Shown: positions 49,090-56,769 of the stretch, in pieces
Numbering within the stretch: position 1 is the stretch's first letter
How the letters are laid out: each line of letters starts with the position of its first letter
NCBI GenBank assembly: GCA_024401305.1
Contig: JAKSLI010000006.1
Location: 16,235-80,234, forward strand
DNA: 64,000 nt
Direction: 5' to 3'
From: Bacteroidaceae bacterium
Lineage (GTDB): Bacteria > Bacteroidota > Bacteroidia > Bacteroidales > Bacteroidaceae
Notes under the pieces: generated by a model
Database searches by the model: none
What the model was told of the DNA's origin: nothing
What the model saw: only the letters and a program-made list of their open reading frames with translations
Translations under genes and position numbers: made by a program

Positions 49090-50013
49090 ATGTCCAAAAG
49101 AACCTCAATATTTCTCTCTGCACTTCTTGCAGGAACCATGCTGATATTCAATTCATCATGTCTCGTCAAATCTCCACAAGAAGCTCCTGACACCCTCGCA
49201 GCTGGCGGCTTCAAGGAAACCATCCATGATCCTTCGGAAGCACCTACGGGACTCATTCAGGAAGATGCAGTGATGGAAGAGACCACAACAGAAAATGCCG
49301 CTACAGGCGAGCCTGTACCCGAAGGAGCTACGATTCCTATGGCGAAGTTCACGCTGAAGGTAGGTGGCGGTTCAAAGGTGTTCAACATCGCCGATGTCAA
49401 CGACGAAGCCCACATCTACGGACAGTGCGCAAGCAAGAAGAACACATGGCTCGTCATTTCCAAGAAGGAATATCGCGTCTATGTCTATGAGGCTGTTGGC
49501 GGCGACACAGTGCTGCGTGCCACATTCCCTGTCTGCTACGCCATGAACACCCAGGACAAGACCCGTTCCGGCGACTCTTGCACACCGGAATGTCGCGATG
49601 CAAACACTCCGTTCACAATCTCGCAGATCGTTGACGCTTCCGCTTGGCGCCACACCTTCAAGAACGACCCTCGCGGCAACATCCTTGCCTACGGACCTTT
49701 CTTCATGCGACTGAAACTCACGGGCTCACAGGTGCCAGGCAACAGCAGCATCGGCATCCACGGTTGCGGCGGCTACGACGGAAAGAGCAACTCCTACTCT
49801 GTGCCAGGACGCGACTCGGAAGGATGTCTTCGTCTTCGCGACAACGACCTCCGCACCCTTCGCCTCAACTACTGTGATGTAGGCACAAAGGTTTACATCA
49901 AGGCAGCCACAGCAAACAAGTATCCGTACGAGATGAAAGCCGTAAAGGCATGCAAGGGCTATACCCCAGCAACCTTCGGCAACCCACTTTCCGGAAAGAC
50001 AAAGCAATTGTAA
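49090..50013 (+). CDS. L,D-transpeptidase-like murein enzyme (lipoprotein)
   Basis: A 307-residue protein with an N-terminal lipobox region ('MLIFNSSC'), a linker and a YkuD-type catalytic domain from about residue 115 ('NTWLVISKKEYRVYVYE'). The active-site pattern 'SSIGIHGCGGYDG' followed by 'DSEGCLRLRDNDLRTL' carries the histidine and catalytic cysteine. Such enzymes cross-link peptidoglycan or tether proteins to it. Co-directional with the S41 peptidase and the SH3 protein, making an envelope gene group. Confidence 0.88.
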   Translation: MSKRTSIFLSALLAGTMLIFNSSCLVKSPQEAPDTLAAGGFKETIHDPSEAPTGLIQEDAVMEETTTENAATGEPVPEGATIPMAKFTLKVGGGSKVFNIADVNDEAHIYGQCASKKNTWLVISKKEYRVYVYEAVGGDTVLRATFPVCYAMNTQDKTRSGDSCTPECRDANTPFTISQIVDASAWRHTFKNDPRGNILAYGPFFMRLKLTGSQVPGNSSIGIHGCGGYDGKSNSYSVPGRDSEGCLRLRDNDLRTLRLNYCDVGTKVYIKAATANKYPYEMKAVKACKGYTPATFGNPLSGKTKQL

Positions 50014-50043
50014 TGCGTAATTCACAATGCGTAATTAGTATAA

Positions 50044-50075
50044 GCCCCCGTGTTCGAAGCGTCAGCTTCGAATCC
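50044..50075. repeat. TTCGAAGC hairpin family R6, copy 4
   Basis: GCCCCCGTGTTCGAAGCGTC then AGCTTCGAATCCC, upstream of the SH3 protein gene, preceded by two 14-bp AATGCGTAATT repeats. Confidence 0.75.
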
Positions 50076-50104
50076 CTAAACTATAACTTTAAATTCAACA
50101 AACT

Positions 50105-50563
50105 ATGAAAAAACTATTTTTCGCGCTCATCATGATCATCAGCGCAGTAGCAGCAAAGGCTCAGACAGTCGTTATCGACGGTAACAATGTTTGCATCCGT
50201 GCCTCAGCCTACATCCAGTCAGACAACATCATGGCACATGCCAACAAAGGCGCGTCATTCAAGTACAAGGGCACTTACGGCTCATTCTATTGCATCGACT
50301 ACAAGGGAGCTTACGGCTTTGTCCACAAGAGCTTCGCACATGTAAAGCAGCAGAAGCAGTCACAGCCAGCAAAGCAAACCTTCGCTCATGTCACAGGCGA
50401 CAATGTTCGCATCCGCACAGCAGCATCTCTCAATGCAGGCGTTGTCGCAGCAGCTAACAAGGGCGACTACTTCGTATTCCTCGGTTTCTCAGGCGAATGG
50501 TGCAAGGTTAAGTACGGCGGCAAGACACGCTATATCCACGCAGATTTCGTAAACGTATACTAA
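50105..50563 (+). CDS. Exported double SH3-like domain protein
   Basis: A 152-residue protein with signal peptide 'MKKLFFALIMIISAVAAKAQ' and two bacterial SH3 (SH3b) units: 'VVIDGNNVCIRASAYIQSDN' with 'YGSFYCIDYKGAYGFVHKSF', and 'VTGDNVRIRTAASLNAGVVA' with 'GEWCKVKYGGKTRYIHADF'. SH3b domains bind peptidoglycan, so it likely works with the neighbouring murein enzymes. Starts 4 bp before the next gene ends no overlap; the SpmA/B-like gene begins 3 bp after its stop. Confidence 0.88.
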   Translation: MKKLFFALIMIISAVAAKAQTVVIDGNNVCIRASAYIQSDNIMAHANKGASFKYKGTYGSFYCIDYKGAYGFVHKSFAHVKQQKQSQPAKQTFAHVTGDNVRIRTAASLNAGVVAAANKGDYFVFLGFSGEWCKVKYGGKTRYIHADFVNVY

Positions 50564-50566
50564 TTC

Positions 50567-51841
50567 ATGGCTATAAACTACATTTGGCTCGGACTATTCC
50601 TCATCGGAATCCTCATCGGAATAATCCGCTTGGTGTTCATGGGCGACACACAGGCGCTGCCAGCGATGATGGACTCCACCTTCGAGATGTCCAAATATGC
50701 TTTTGAGATAACCATCGGACTCACCGGAACCCTCACCCTGTGGATGGGCATACTGAAGATTGGCGAAGACTCCGGTCTCGTTAACCGCTTGGCAAAGCTG
50801 CTGTCGCCGGTGCTCACGAAGCTCTTCCCCGACATTCCGAAAAACCATCCCGCACTCGGAAGCATCTTCATGAACATCTCGGCAAATGTTCTCGGACTTG
50901 ACAATGCCGCAACACCCTGCGGACTGAAAGCCATGCAGGACTTGCAGAGCATAAACGACAAGAAGGACACCGCGTCGAATGCAATGATAATGTTCCTGGT
51001 GCTCAACACCAGCGGACTGACCATCATACCCGTTTCCATCATGGCATACCGCTCACAAGCCATGATGAAGGAGTTTGGCGACGCGGCGGCAATGGCAGCC
51101 GCGGGCGTCACACCTACCGACGTCTTCATACCGCTGCTCCTTACCACGATGTGCTCAACACTCATGGGACTCCTCATCGTTTCCATCTTCCAGCGCATCA
51201 ACCTCTTCAAGAAGGCATTCCTCGTAATGTTCGGAATAATCGGAGCACTTGTAGCATCCCTCTTCTGGACCATCATGAGCATGGATTCCAGCAAGGAGAT
51301 TGAGGCATTCTGCAATCTCCTCAGCGCAATACTCATCCTCGGCGCCATAGCCATCTTCCTCATCTCGGGAATGGTAAAGAAGATGGACGTTTACAGTTCA
51401 TTCATCGAAGGAGCCAAGGGCGGTTTCAAGATAGCCGTCTCGCTCATACCATATTGCGTAGCCATCCTCGCAGCCATCGGAGTATTCAAGGCAAGCGGAT
51501 GCCTAGCAATGCTCATGGACGGAACGAAATATTGCGTGGAAGCCATCGGCTGCAACAGCGACTGGGTAACAACCCTACCACAAATGATCCTCAAGCCACT
51601 CAACGGACCAGGTGCGCGAGGCGTCATGCTCGACACATGGAACACCTACGGCACAACATCATTCGTAGGCCACCTGTCAAGCATCCTCCAAGGCTCTACC
51701 GACACCACCTTCTACATCCTCACCATATATTTCGGTAGCGTAGGCATCAAGAAATACCGCTACGCCGTAGGAGCAGGAGTCCTCGCAGACCTCGCAGGCA
51801 TCATCGCAGCAGTACTCATCTCATACTTCTTCTGGGGATAA
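50567..51841 (+). CDS. SpmA/SpmB-type nucleoside-recognition (Gate) membrane protein
   Basis: A 424-residue inner-membrane protein combining two Gate domains, the equivalent of fused SpmA and SpmB. N-terminal 'NYIWLGLFLIGILIGIIRLV', 'GLTGTLTLWMGILKIGEDSG', then 'NMSANVLGLDNAATPCGLKA' and the second half with 'FKIAVSLIPYCVAILAAIGVF' and 'PFNGPGARG..DTW'. In sporulating bacteria SpmA/B affect spore-core dehydration; in Bacteroidota the role is unknown. Start follows the SH3 gene by 3 bp. It ends the plus-strand envelope run. Confidence 0.9.
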   Translation: MAINYIWLGLFLIGILIGIIRLVFMGDTQALPAMMDSTFEMSKYAFEITIGLTGTLTLWMGILKIGEDSGLVNRLAKLLSPVLTKLFPDIPKNHPALGSIFMNISANVLGLDNAATPCGLKAMQDLQSINDKKDTASNAMIMFLVLNTSGLTIIPVSIMAYRSQAMMKEFGDAAAMAAAGVTPTDVFIPLLLTTMCSTLMGLLIVSIFQRINLFKKAFLVMFGIIGALVASLFWTIMSMDSSKEIEAFCNLLSAILILGAIAIFLISGMVKKMDVYSSFIEGAKGGFKIAVSLIPYCVAILAAIGVFKASGCLAMLMDGTKYCVEAIGCNSDWVTTLPQMILKPLNGPGARGVMLDTWNTYGTTSFVGHLSSILQGSTDTTFYILTIYFGSVGIKKYRYAVGAGVLADLAGIIAAVLISYFFWG

Positions 51842-52351
51842 TAGGAAGAGAGGGCTAATGAGTAATGAGTAATGACTAATGACTTATTACCTGTCCTCTT
51901 TAGTTTTGCACCATAATCCATAAGGAAACGCCTCAATATGGCTGAAGCTGCATGAAAAATGGTGGGAAACGATGCTGTTCAGCATGAAAAAACGCAGAAA
52001 CGTGGCTCTCCGGAGTTAGAAAAGTGGCGGTTGTTGTGCTACGCTAAGCATTTCCCTACATCCCTACATAGATATGTAATAATCAGCTGGCTATCAGCGT
52101 ATTATATCTATGTAGGGAACTATTTTTCCCTACATACATTTTTTTATATACTTGTATGTTTAACTTGTCCAACTTCTTGGGTTCACTTCAAGACTGTCCC
52201 TGTCCTTCCTACACTTCCGTCAACAGGAAAGCCATGTACATCGGTATAGTTAAGAGATTATCCTTTCTGCCAATGTTGTAATCACCATGTGGAACGGATC
52301 ATCCAACCATGCCTGAAGCCTTTTTTCTATCTTCCTGTTATACATACTTTG

Positions 52352-52448
52352 ACACATTTTCCACCCGAGTTTTTATTGAGTTCCACACATTTTCCACCCG
52401 AGTTTTCATTGAGTTTCACACATTTTCCACCCGAGTTTCGGTGCAAAG
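52352..52448. repeat. Three tandem 33-bp repeats
   Basis: Units begin ACACATTTTCCACCCGAGTT and end ATTGAGTTCC/TTC; the third is cut after GAGTTT. They abut without spacers. A minus-strand TACCTTTG box at 52444-52451 would direct transcription through them. Confidence 0.8.
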
Positions 52449-52580
52449 GTACGATTAAGTGAGTGAAATACCAAATTTATTTGGATATTTCTCGCAGATG
52501 GGGTGGAAAGCACAGAGGAGGTTCACTCTATAATTTACACAGAATTGTTACCTGTCCTCTTTAGTTTTGCACCATAATCC

Positions 52581-52798
52581 ATAAGGAAACGCCTCAAAAA
52601 ATGCATTTTTTGAGGCGTTTCTTCGTGAGTTATTTTTCGTATTCCTATTACTTACATGGCGTATTCCTGTGAGTTATGGGGCAAAAATAGCTGCGGAGAG
52701 TTGGCGGAGAGTTGCGGAGAGTTGAGCTAACTCTCCGCAATTGTAACTCGTTGGTAATCAGTATCTCCAATACCCCTTGCGGAGAGGTGGAGAGTTGT
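52581..52798. repeat. Dispersed element R4, copy B (inverted)
   Basis: Inverted relative to copy A at 27927-28143: the palindrome GAAACGCCTC..GAGGCGTTTC (52586-52621), then GCGGAGAGTT units and a matching end (AGAGTTGT at 52791-52798). Confidence 0.8.
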
Positions 52799-52821
52799 AC
52801 AACCGTCCCGAAGATTCGTTA

Positions 52822-53337
52822 TCATTTTTTACGAGAAAATTTAATTTGAATTAATGCAAGTGATATTATGGTATAAAGGAGAGTGTCGATAGCTGTAAAA
52901 ACTGATTGTATCGGCTCACTATCACCAGTTAATCCTCGATTACATAGTAAATCGCATCTTTGGCAGAATCCGATAACCATCATTGTGTTAATACTAAGTA
53001 CTGTTAATTGTTTAATATCGTTGGAAATATGATAGTTGATTAATAAAGGTATTAAAAATAATATATTTATTAATAAATATGCTAAGCCATCATCATGAGG
53101 ATATAGGTACATAGGTATAATTAATAAATAGCTACCGATTATTGCAGCGAGAAAATAAAAAGGTCTTTCTCCCCAACAGTTCCATTGTTTAGATGCAATG
53201 ATAAGCAGAAACAAGTGCGTTATTACACCTGTATATAGTGCTGGTTCATCACGCATATTTACAAAAAACAGGAATACATCCACAGAAGCAATGCTTGTAA
53301 TTAGCATGCATAAGTTGCGTAACGATTTGAGTTCCAT
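52822..53337 (-). CDS. Small polytopic membrane protein
   Basis: A 171-residue protein with five or six hydrophobic spans and a weakly charged, AT-rich codon use. Start taken at ATG 53337 ('MELKSLRNLCMLITSIASVD') because a -7 box at 53403-53410 would leave no leader for the longer reading from 53394; the longer form adds 19 residues. 'FCQRCDLLCNRGLTG' contains three cysteines before the last span. No family recognised. It reads towards the repeat block; its stop lies 23 bp from element R4 copy B. Confidence 0.65.
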   Translation of the reverse strand: MELKSLRNLCMLITSIASVDVFLFFVNMRDEPALYTGVITHLFLLIIASKQWNCWGERPFYFLAAIIGSYLLIIPMYLYPHDDGLAYLLINILFLIPLLINYHISNDIKQLTVLSINTMMVIGFCQRCDLLCNRGLTGDSEPIQSVFTAIDTLLYTIISLALIQIKFSRKK

Positions 53338-53394
53338 AATGATCAGTTTATCTCTTAAATTTTCGGGGCTTTGTATTATCATTGATGTTATCAT

Positions 53395-53882
53395 TCTTGT
53401 TGCAAAATTACTAAAAATTTATTCTAACGACCAAATAATTCCGAATATTTCTTATTGAGAGATAAATCACCTCTCCCTATTGAAATACATCAAGCGTAGA
53501 GAGTATTTACCCTAATAGTTCATTGGAGGTTTAAGTTCTTTGGTCGATGCAAAATTAGAAAACATTTTACAAACAAAGATAATTGACGAAAAAACACACA
53601 CCTGCTTTAAAGAATGACAAGGAGACCGCACCTTTTCTTGGTACAGTCCCCTTGCCGTTAAATGTTATTGACTAATAAGACGAAGAAGATTCTCGGGCCC
53701 TTCAGCTATTGGCATTATTGATTCGTACTCCCGTACGCCCGAAGGAGTCTTTTTGCTCCCGCTTTTGATCAGTGAGGTCACGTGGGGAGTTTTGTAGTTT
53801 AGAGTTCGTTCAACCATAAACATTAAACGCTCGTTAAACTATAAACCCTAAACTTTAAACATTAAACATTAAACATTAAACT
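53395..53882. other. Gene-free spacer with strong hairpin and heptamer arrays
   Basis: No credible gene. A 15-bp stem (with G-U pairs) CAAGGAGACCGCACC/GGTACAGTCCCCTTG lies at 53618-53654. Other inverted repeats (TCGGGC/GCCCGA near 53692-53746, GGAG/CTCC near 53749-53769) follow. TAAACNN heptamers run from 53835 into the stop of the small protein gene at 53883. Confidence 0.6.
53403..53410 (-). promoter_or_regulatory. -7 box of the small membrane protein gene
   Basis: TAATTTTG followed by C on the minus strand. A second TAATTTTG at 53550-53557 also points left and may be an alternative start. Confidence 0.5.
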
Positions 53883-54053
53883 TTAACCGTTTAACCCTTT
53901 ATGCTTCTCCTTGCGGGTGTAGGTCTTTTTTGATTTGTATGTGCGGTTGATGGCATGGAAGCCAGGACCGAGAAGTTCCATCTCCGCTTCTCGCCCACCG
54001 CGCCTCATAGCCTTGATGGCATCGAGGTTGATGTTCGTCTTCTTTCGTTTCAT
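53883..54053 (-). CDS. Small basic protein (56 aa)
   Basis: A 56-residue, strongly basic protein reading 'MKRKKTNINLDAIKAMRRGG' at the start, 'REAEMELLGPGFHAINRTYK' in the middle and 'TYTRKEKHKGLNG' at the end. Lysine and arginine content suggests nucleic-acid or ribosome association. Similar short basic proteins occur in Bacteroidales by memory only; I cannot name a family. Heptamer repeats meet its stop codon. The start ATG is 46 bp from the GH67 gene end, both on the minus strand, so it may be on the same transcript. Confidence 0.55.
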   Translation of the reverse strand: MKRKKTNINLDAIKAMRRGGREAEMELLGPGFHAINRTYKSKKTYTRKEKHKGLNG

Positions 54054-54098
54054 AGCTGTAAGTAACTGTAAATGCGTTTTTGAGTGGAAAGATGAGAC

Positions 54099-55805
54099 TT
54101 AGTATGGCATTGCGTTAGTGTAGTTGTCGATGTTGAGCTTGAACTTCTTGAGTTCGTCGAGGGTGCGTTGTGGCTTCTCGCAATAATCAGGTATTGGCTG
54201 CTTTGAGAATGTTTGGAAATACTGCACGCAAGCGTCGCGCCACCAGATGGCATCATGCTCCTCAATGGCAAGGCGGTTCTTGATGTCGCCGTAAGTGCCT
54301 CTTGGGATGTAGCCTGCTGATTCTGCCATGAGTGCCAAATCCTGGAAGGCAGCCCACTTCACCTGCATCTGGCGAACCATGTCAACGCCGTGCTGATAGC
54401 GATAGCAGAGTTCGTTCCAGAGTGTGCGACCGCTGTGGAGCTTGTCGTTCCAGCCTACATGATGGAACCAAAGCACGAGTTCGTCAGGGCAAGTGGCGCG
54501 AGAGTCGAGTCGCTTGCAGAAAGCTTCCGGATACTGCGCTGTGGCATTGGAACCTGTAGAAGAACGGTTGAAGCCGAGACCTTCTGCGTCAGCGCGGTGA
54601 TAGTAAGATGGCATCCAGTCAGGACGACCGCCCTCTATCTTGCACCATGGCTCTGGACCGTAGTGATGTCCCCATGCGAAGAGGTGATGAAGACCGAGAG
54701 GCATCATGAAGTTGACGGTTGCCTCGCGCGACATCATGAGCATATCGACGAACTCGTCGATTTCAGAACCGCTGTAACCGAACTTGTTCTGCATCCAGTT
54801 GTTTATAATCTGTCGGCAGTCAGCCTTTGGGTTTGCAGCGAGAACACCGAAGGCATACTCGTTGAGGTCTGCCACGATATGGTTTGCCTTAGGGTCGTTG
54901 CCACGGTTTGACACGCCAGCAGCACCCACATAGTTGATGTTTGAGCCGTAGCGATACATGTCGTCGAGCATTTCCTTCCACATCGGAGCGAGGTAGTTTA
55001 CATGGTTTGCGTGACCGAGATACTCCTGGGTGATCTGGAACTCTGCCATAACCTTCGTCTTTGGCATGGCATAGAAGAGAGGAGATATAGGCTCGCGTGG
55101 CTGGAAGTCGATAGGTCCGTTCTTTATCTGGATAATCACATTGTCGCGGAACTGTCCGTCGAGGTCAACAAATTCAATGTATGCCTGCTTTGCACGGTCA
55201 GGGTCGTTCTGGCTATAGACGAAAGCACGCCACATCACGATGCCCTTGTATGGCTTGAGAGCATCTGCAAGCATGTTTGCACCGTCGGCATGGTTTCTGC
55301 CGTAATCCATAGGACCAGGCTCGCCCTCAGAGTTTGCCTTCACGAGGAAACCGCCGAAATCAGGTATCTTCTTGTAGATGGACTTAGCCTTGTTCTTCCA
55401 CCATTTCTGGACATTCTTGTCAAGAGGGTCGGCTGTCTGGAGTCCACCAATGACCTTTGGCGAAGCAAAGTTGATTGAGAGATAAACCTTCACGCCGTAA
55501 GGACGGAAGATGTCGGCGAAATACTTCACGCTGTCAAGATACTCCTCAGTGAGAATCTTTGGCGAAGCATTGACATTGTTGAGCACAGTGCCGTTGATGC
55601 CTTCAGACTGTAGTTCGCGAGCGTACTTGGCATAGTCGTAGTTTCTGCCGTTGTTCCAGAAGATGCTTCTTCCTGCATAGCCGCGCTCCACAGTGCCGTT
55701 GAGGTTGTCCCAATGGTTGAGGAGACGAAGGGGAAGAGCGTTGTCAGCAGCAAAAGAAGAGAGGGAGATGATTGCTGCGAGGAGGGTTAGATAGATTTTA
55801 CGCAT
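54099..55805 (-). CDS. GH67-type alpha-glucuronidase lacking the usual N-terminal domain
   Basis: A 568-residue exported protein: signal peptide 'MRKIYLTLLAAIISLSSFAA' then directly the GH67 catalytic barrel ('LRLLNHWDNLNGTVERGYAGRSIFWN'). Catalytic region: 'VKANSEGEPGPMDYGRNHADGAN' with the proposed acid, 'AEFQITQEYLGHANHVNY' with the proposed base, 'LHHLFAWGHHYGPEP' and 'VGWNDKLHSGRTLWNELCYR'. Known GH67 enzymes (about 680-730 residues) have an extra N-terminal beta domain of about 130 residues that is not present here, while the start is clean. It should release 4-O-methylglucuronic acid from xylo-oligosaccharides. Confidence 0.88.
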   Translation of the reverse strand: MRKIYLTLLAAIISLSSFAADNALPLRLLNHWDNLNGTVERGYAGRSIFWNNGRNYDYAKYARELQSEGINGTVLNNVNASPKILTEEYLDSVKYFADIFRPYGVKVYLSINFASPKVIGGLQTADPLDKNVQKWWKNKAKSIYKKIPDFGGFLVKANSEGEPGPMDYGRNHADGANMLADALKPYKGIVMWRAFVYSQNDPDRAKQAYIEFVDLDGQFRDNVIIQIKNGPIDFQPREPISPLFYAMPKTKVMAEFQITQEYLGHANHVNYLAPMWKEMLDDMYRYGSNINYVGAAGVSNRGNDPKANHIVADLNEYAFGVLAANPKADCRQIINNWMQNKFGYSGSEIDEFVDMLMMSREATVNFMMPLGLHHLFAWGHHYGPEPWCKIEGGRPDWMPSYYHRADAEGLGFNRSSTGSNATAQYPEAFCKRLDSRATCPDELVLWFHHVGWNDKLHSGRTLWNELCYRYQHGVDMVRQMQVKWAAFQDLALMAESAGYIPRGTYGDIKNRLAIEEHDAIWWRDACVQYFQTFSKQPIPDYCEKPQRTLDELKKFKLNIDNYTNAMPY

Positions 55806-55830
55806 AGGATTTATAAGGTTGATAGGTTAT

Positions 55831-55917
55831 GATCCCCTCCAACTCCCCCACAGGGGGAGGGAAGAGCCTTCCGGATGGTTAGCCCTCCCCTTGTGGGGGA
55901 GTTAGAGGGGGGCGAGG
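55831..55917. repeat. C/G-rich inverted repeat with CCTTCCGGATGG core
   Basis: Arms of CCCCTCCAACTCCCCCAC type on both sides of a centre containing CCTTCCGGATGG. A related shorter C/G-rich hairpin (CCCCTCTC..GAGAGGGG then GGGGGTGAGG) is at 56309-56352. Both lie in minus-strand spacers next to GH67, CrcB and Fur-family genes. Confidence 0.65.
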
Positions 55918-56259
55918 TTAGATTTTACTTGCGAGCCATGCGCCGGCGAAGACGGCAAGGATGCCGAGGACTACGGAAGCGGCTATGTAGCAGACAGCCT
56001 GCATGGTGTCACCGCTGCGAAGCATGGCGGTTGTCTCATTGCTGAATGTAGAGAAGGTGGTGAAGCCTCCGCAGAAGCCCGTGACGAGGAGCAGTTTCCA
56101 CTCGGCATTGGAAATCAGCGACGACAATGCGCCGATGATCAGGCAGCCAAAGATGTTGGCTACGAGAGTGGCGAATGGGGTGTGGAAGAGGAAAGTGAGC
56201 AGATAGCGCAAGCAGCTTCCCGTGCCGCCACCGAGGAATATGAGGAGGAACTTCATCAT
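55918..56259 (-). CDS. crcB: Fluoride channel CrcB/FluC
   Basis: A 113-residue membrane protein with four spans: 'MMKFLLIFLGGGTGSCLRYL', 'LVANIFGCLIIGALSSLI' and 'LLLVTGFCGGFTTFSTFSNE', the last containing the signature G-x-x-G-G-[FL]-T-T-F-S-T-F-S. It forms dual-topology dimers that export fluoride. No fluoride riboswitch was recognised upstream. Its stop is next to a C/G-rich repeat. Confidence 0.93.
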   Translation of the reverse strand: MMKFLLIFLGGGTGSCLRYLLTFLFHTPFATLVANIFGCLIIGALSSLISNAEWKLLLVTGFCGGFTTFSTFSNETTAMLRSGDTMQAVCYIAASVVLGILAVFAGAWLASKI

Positions 56260-56352
56260 TTGGCGATTAGATGATTTTGCGATTTACTGATTTACTATTT
56301 GCCATCCGGATGGTGCTCCCCTCTCATTACGGAGAGGGGTTGGGGGTGAGGC

Positions 56353-56763
56353 TTACTCGTTGCATTTGGCACATAGGCCCTTTATCACGAACGATGCTGA
56401 CGATGCGGTAAAGCCTTCGGGAAGGTTGAACTGCGAGAGATGGACATGGTCAAGGCAGAAGGTCTGCTGGCATCGCTCGCAGAAGAAATGGACATGATGG
56501 TCATCATGTGTACATTCGCCTTCGCTTTCGCAAAGTTCATACGAGAGTGTGCCGCGACCGTCCTGGAAAGCGTGGACAACATCATGCTTATGAAACAAGG
56601 TAAGCACACGGAAGATGCTCGACTTGTCCATCGTTGACAAGCGTTTCTCAAGGTCCGAAAGACTGGCTGGCGCGGAGAATCGCAACAGTTCCTTAAGAAC
56701 AAGGATCCTGTTGGATGTAGGCTTCACGCCCTTTTGCTGTAATCTGTTTATGATAGCTTCCAT
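56353..56763 (-). CDS. Fur-family metal-dependent regulator
   Basis: A 136-residue Fur-family repressor: N-terminal winged helix ('RLQQKGVKPTSNRILVLKEL', 'SSIFRVLTLFHKHDVVHAF'), a histidine-rich hinge ('CTHDDHHVHFFCERCQQTFCL') and a C-terminal CxxC pair ('GLCAKCNE'). The two CxxC pairs form the structural zinc site. Histidine spacing is more like Zur or generic Fur than PerR, but the type cannot be decided by eye. It is adjacent to crcB and MBOAT genes; no regulon is evident. Confidence 0.88.
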   Translation of the reverse strand: MEAIINRLQQKGVKPTSNRILVLKELLRFSAPASLSDLEKRLSTMDKSSIFRVLTLFHKHDVVHAFQDGRGTLSYELCESEGECTHDDHHVHFFCERCQQTFCLDHVHLSQFNLPEGFTASSASFVIKGLCAKCNE

Positions 56764-56769
56764 AGCAAG

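Larger units (their letters stand above)
51842..52821. other. Gene-free block of nested repeats
   Basis: No credible coding region. In order: a heptamer array (51854-51880), a roughly 50-bp direct repeat at 51886-51935 repeated at 52547-52596, an inverted repeat CCCTACATAGATAT (52062-52075 and 52104-52117), three tandem 33-bp units (about 52352-52448), an outward-facing TACCTTTG box on the minus strand at 52444-52451, and element R4 copy B at 52581-52798. It separates the envelope gene run from the minus-strand membrane protein. Confidence 0.75.

Noticed and set aside
51959-52249. 96-residue reading on the plus strand
   Set aside because: Passes through the 14-bp inverted repeat and low-complexity DNA, with no codon bias or recognisable domain.
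52352-52448. CRISPR array
   Set aside because: Only three units which abut with no spacers, and no cas genes anywhere in the window.
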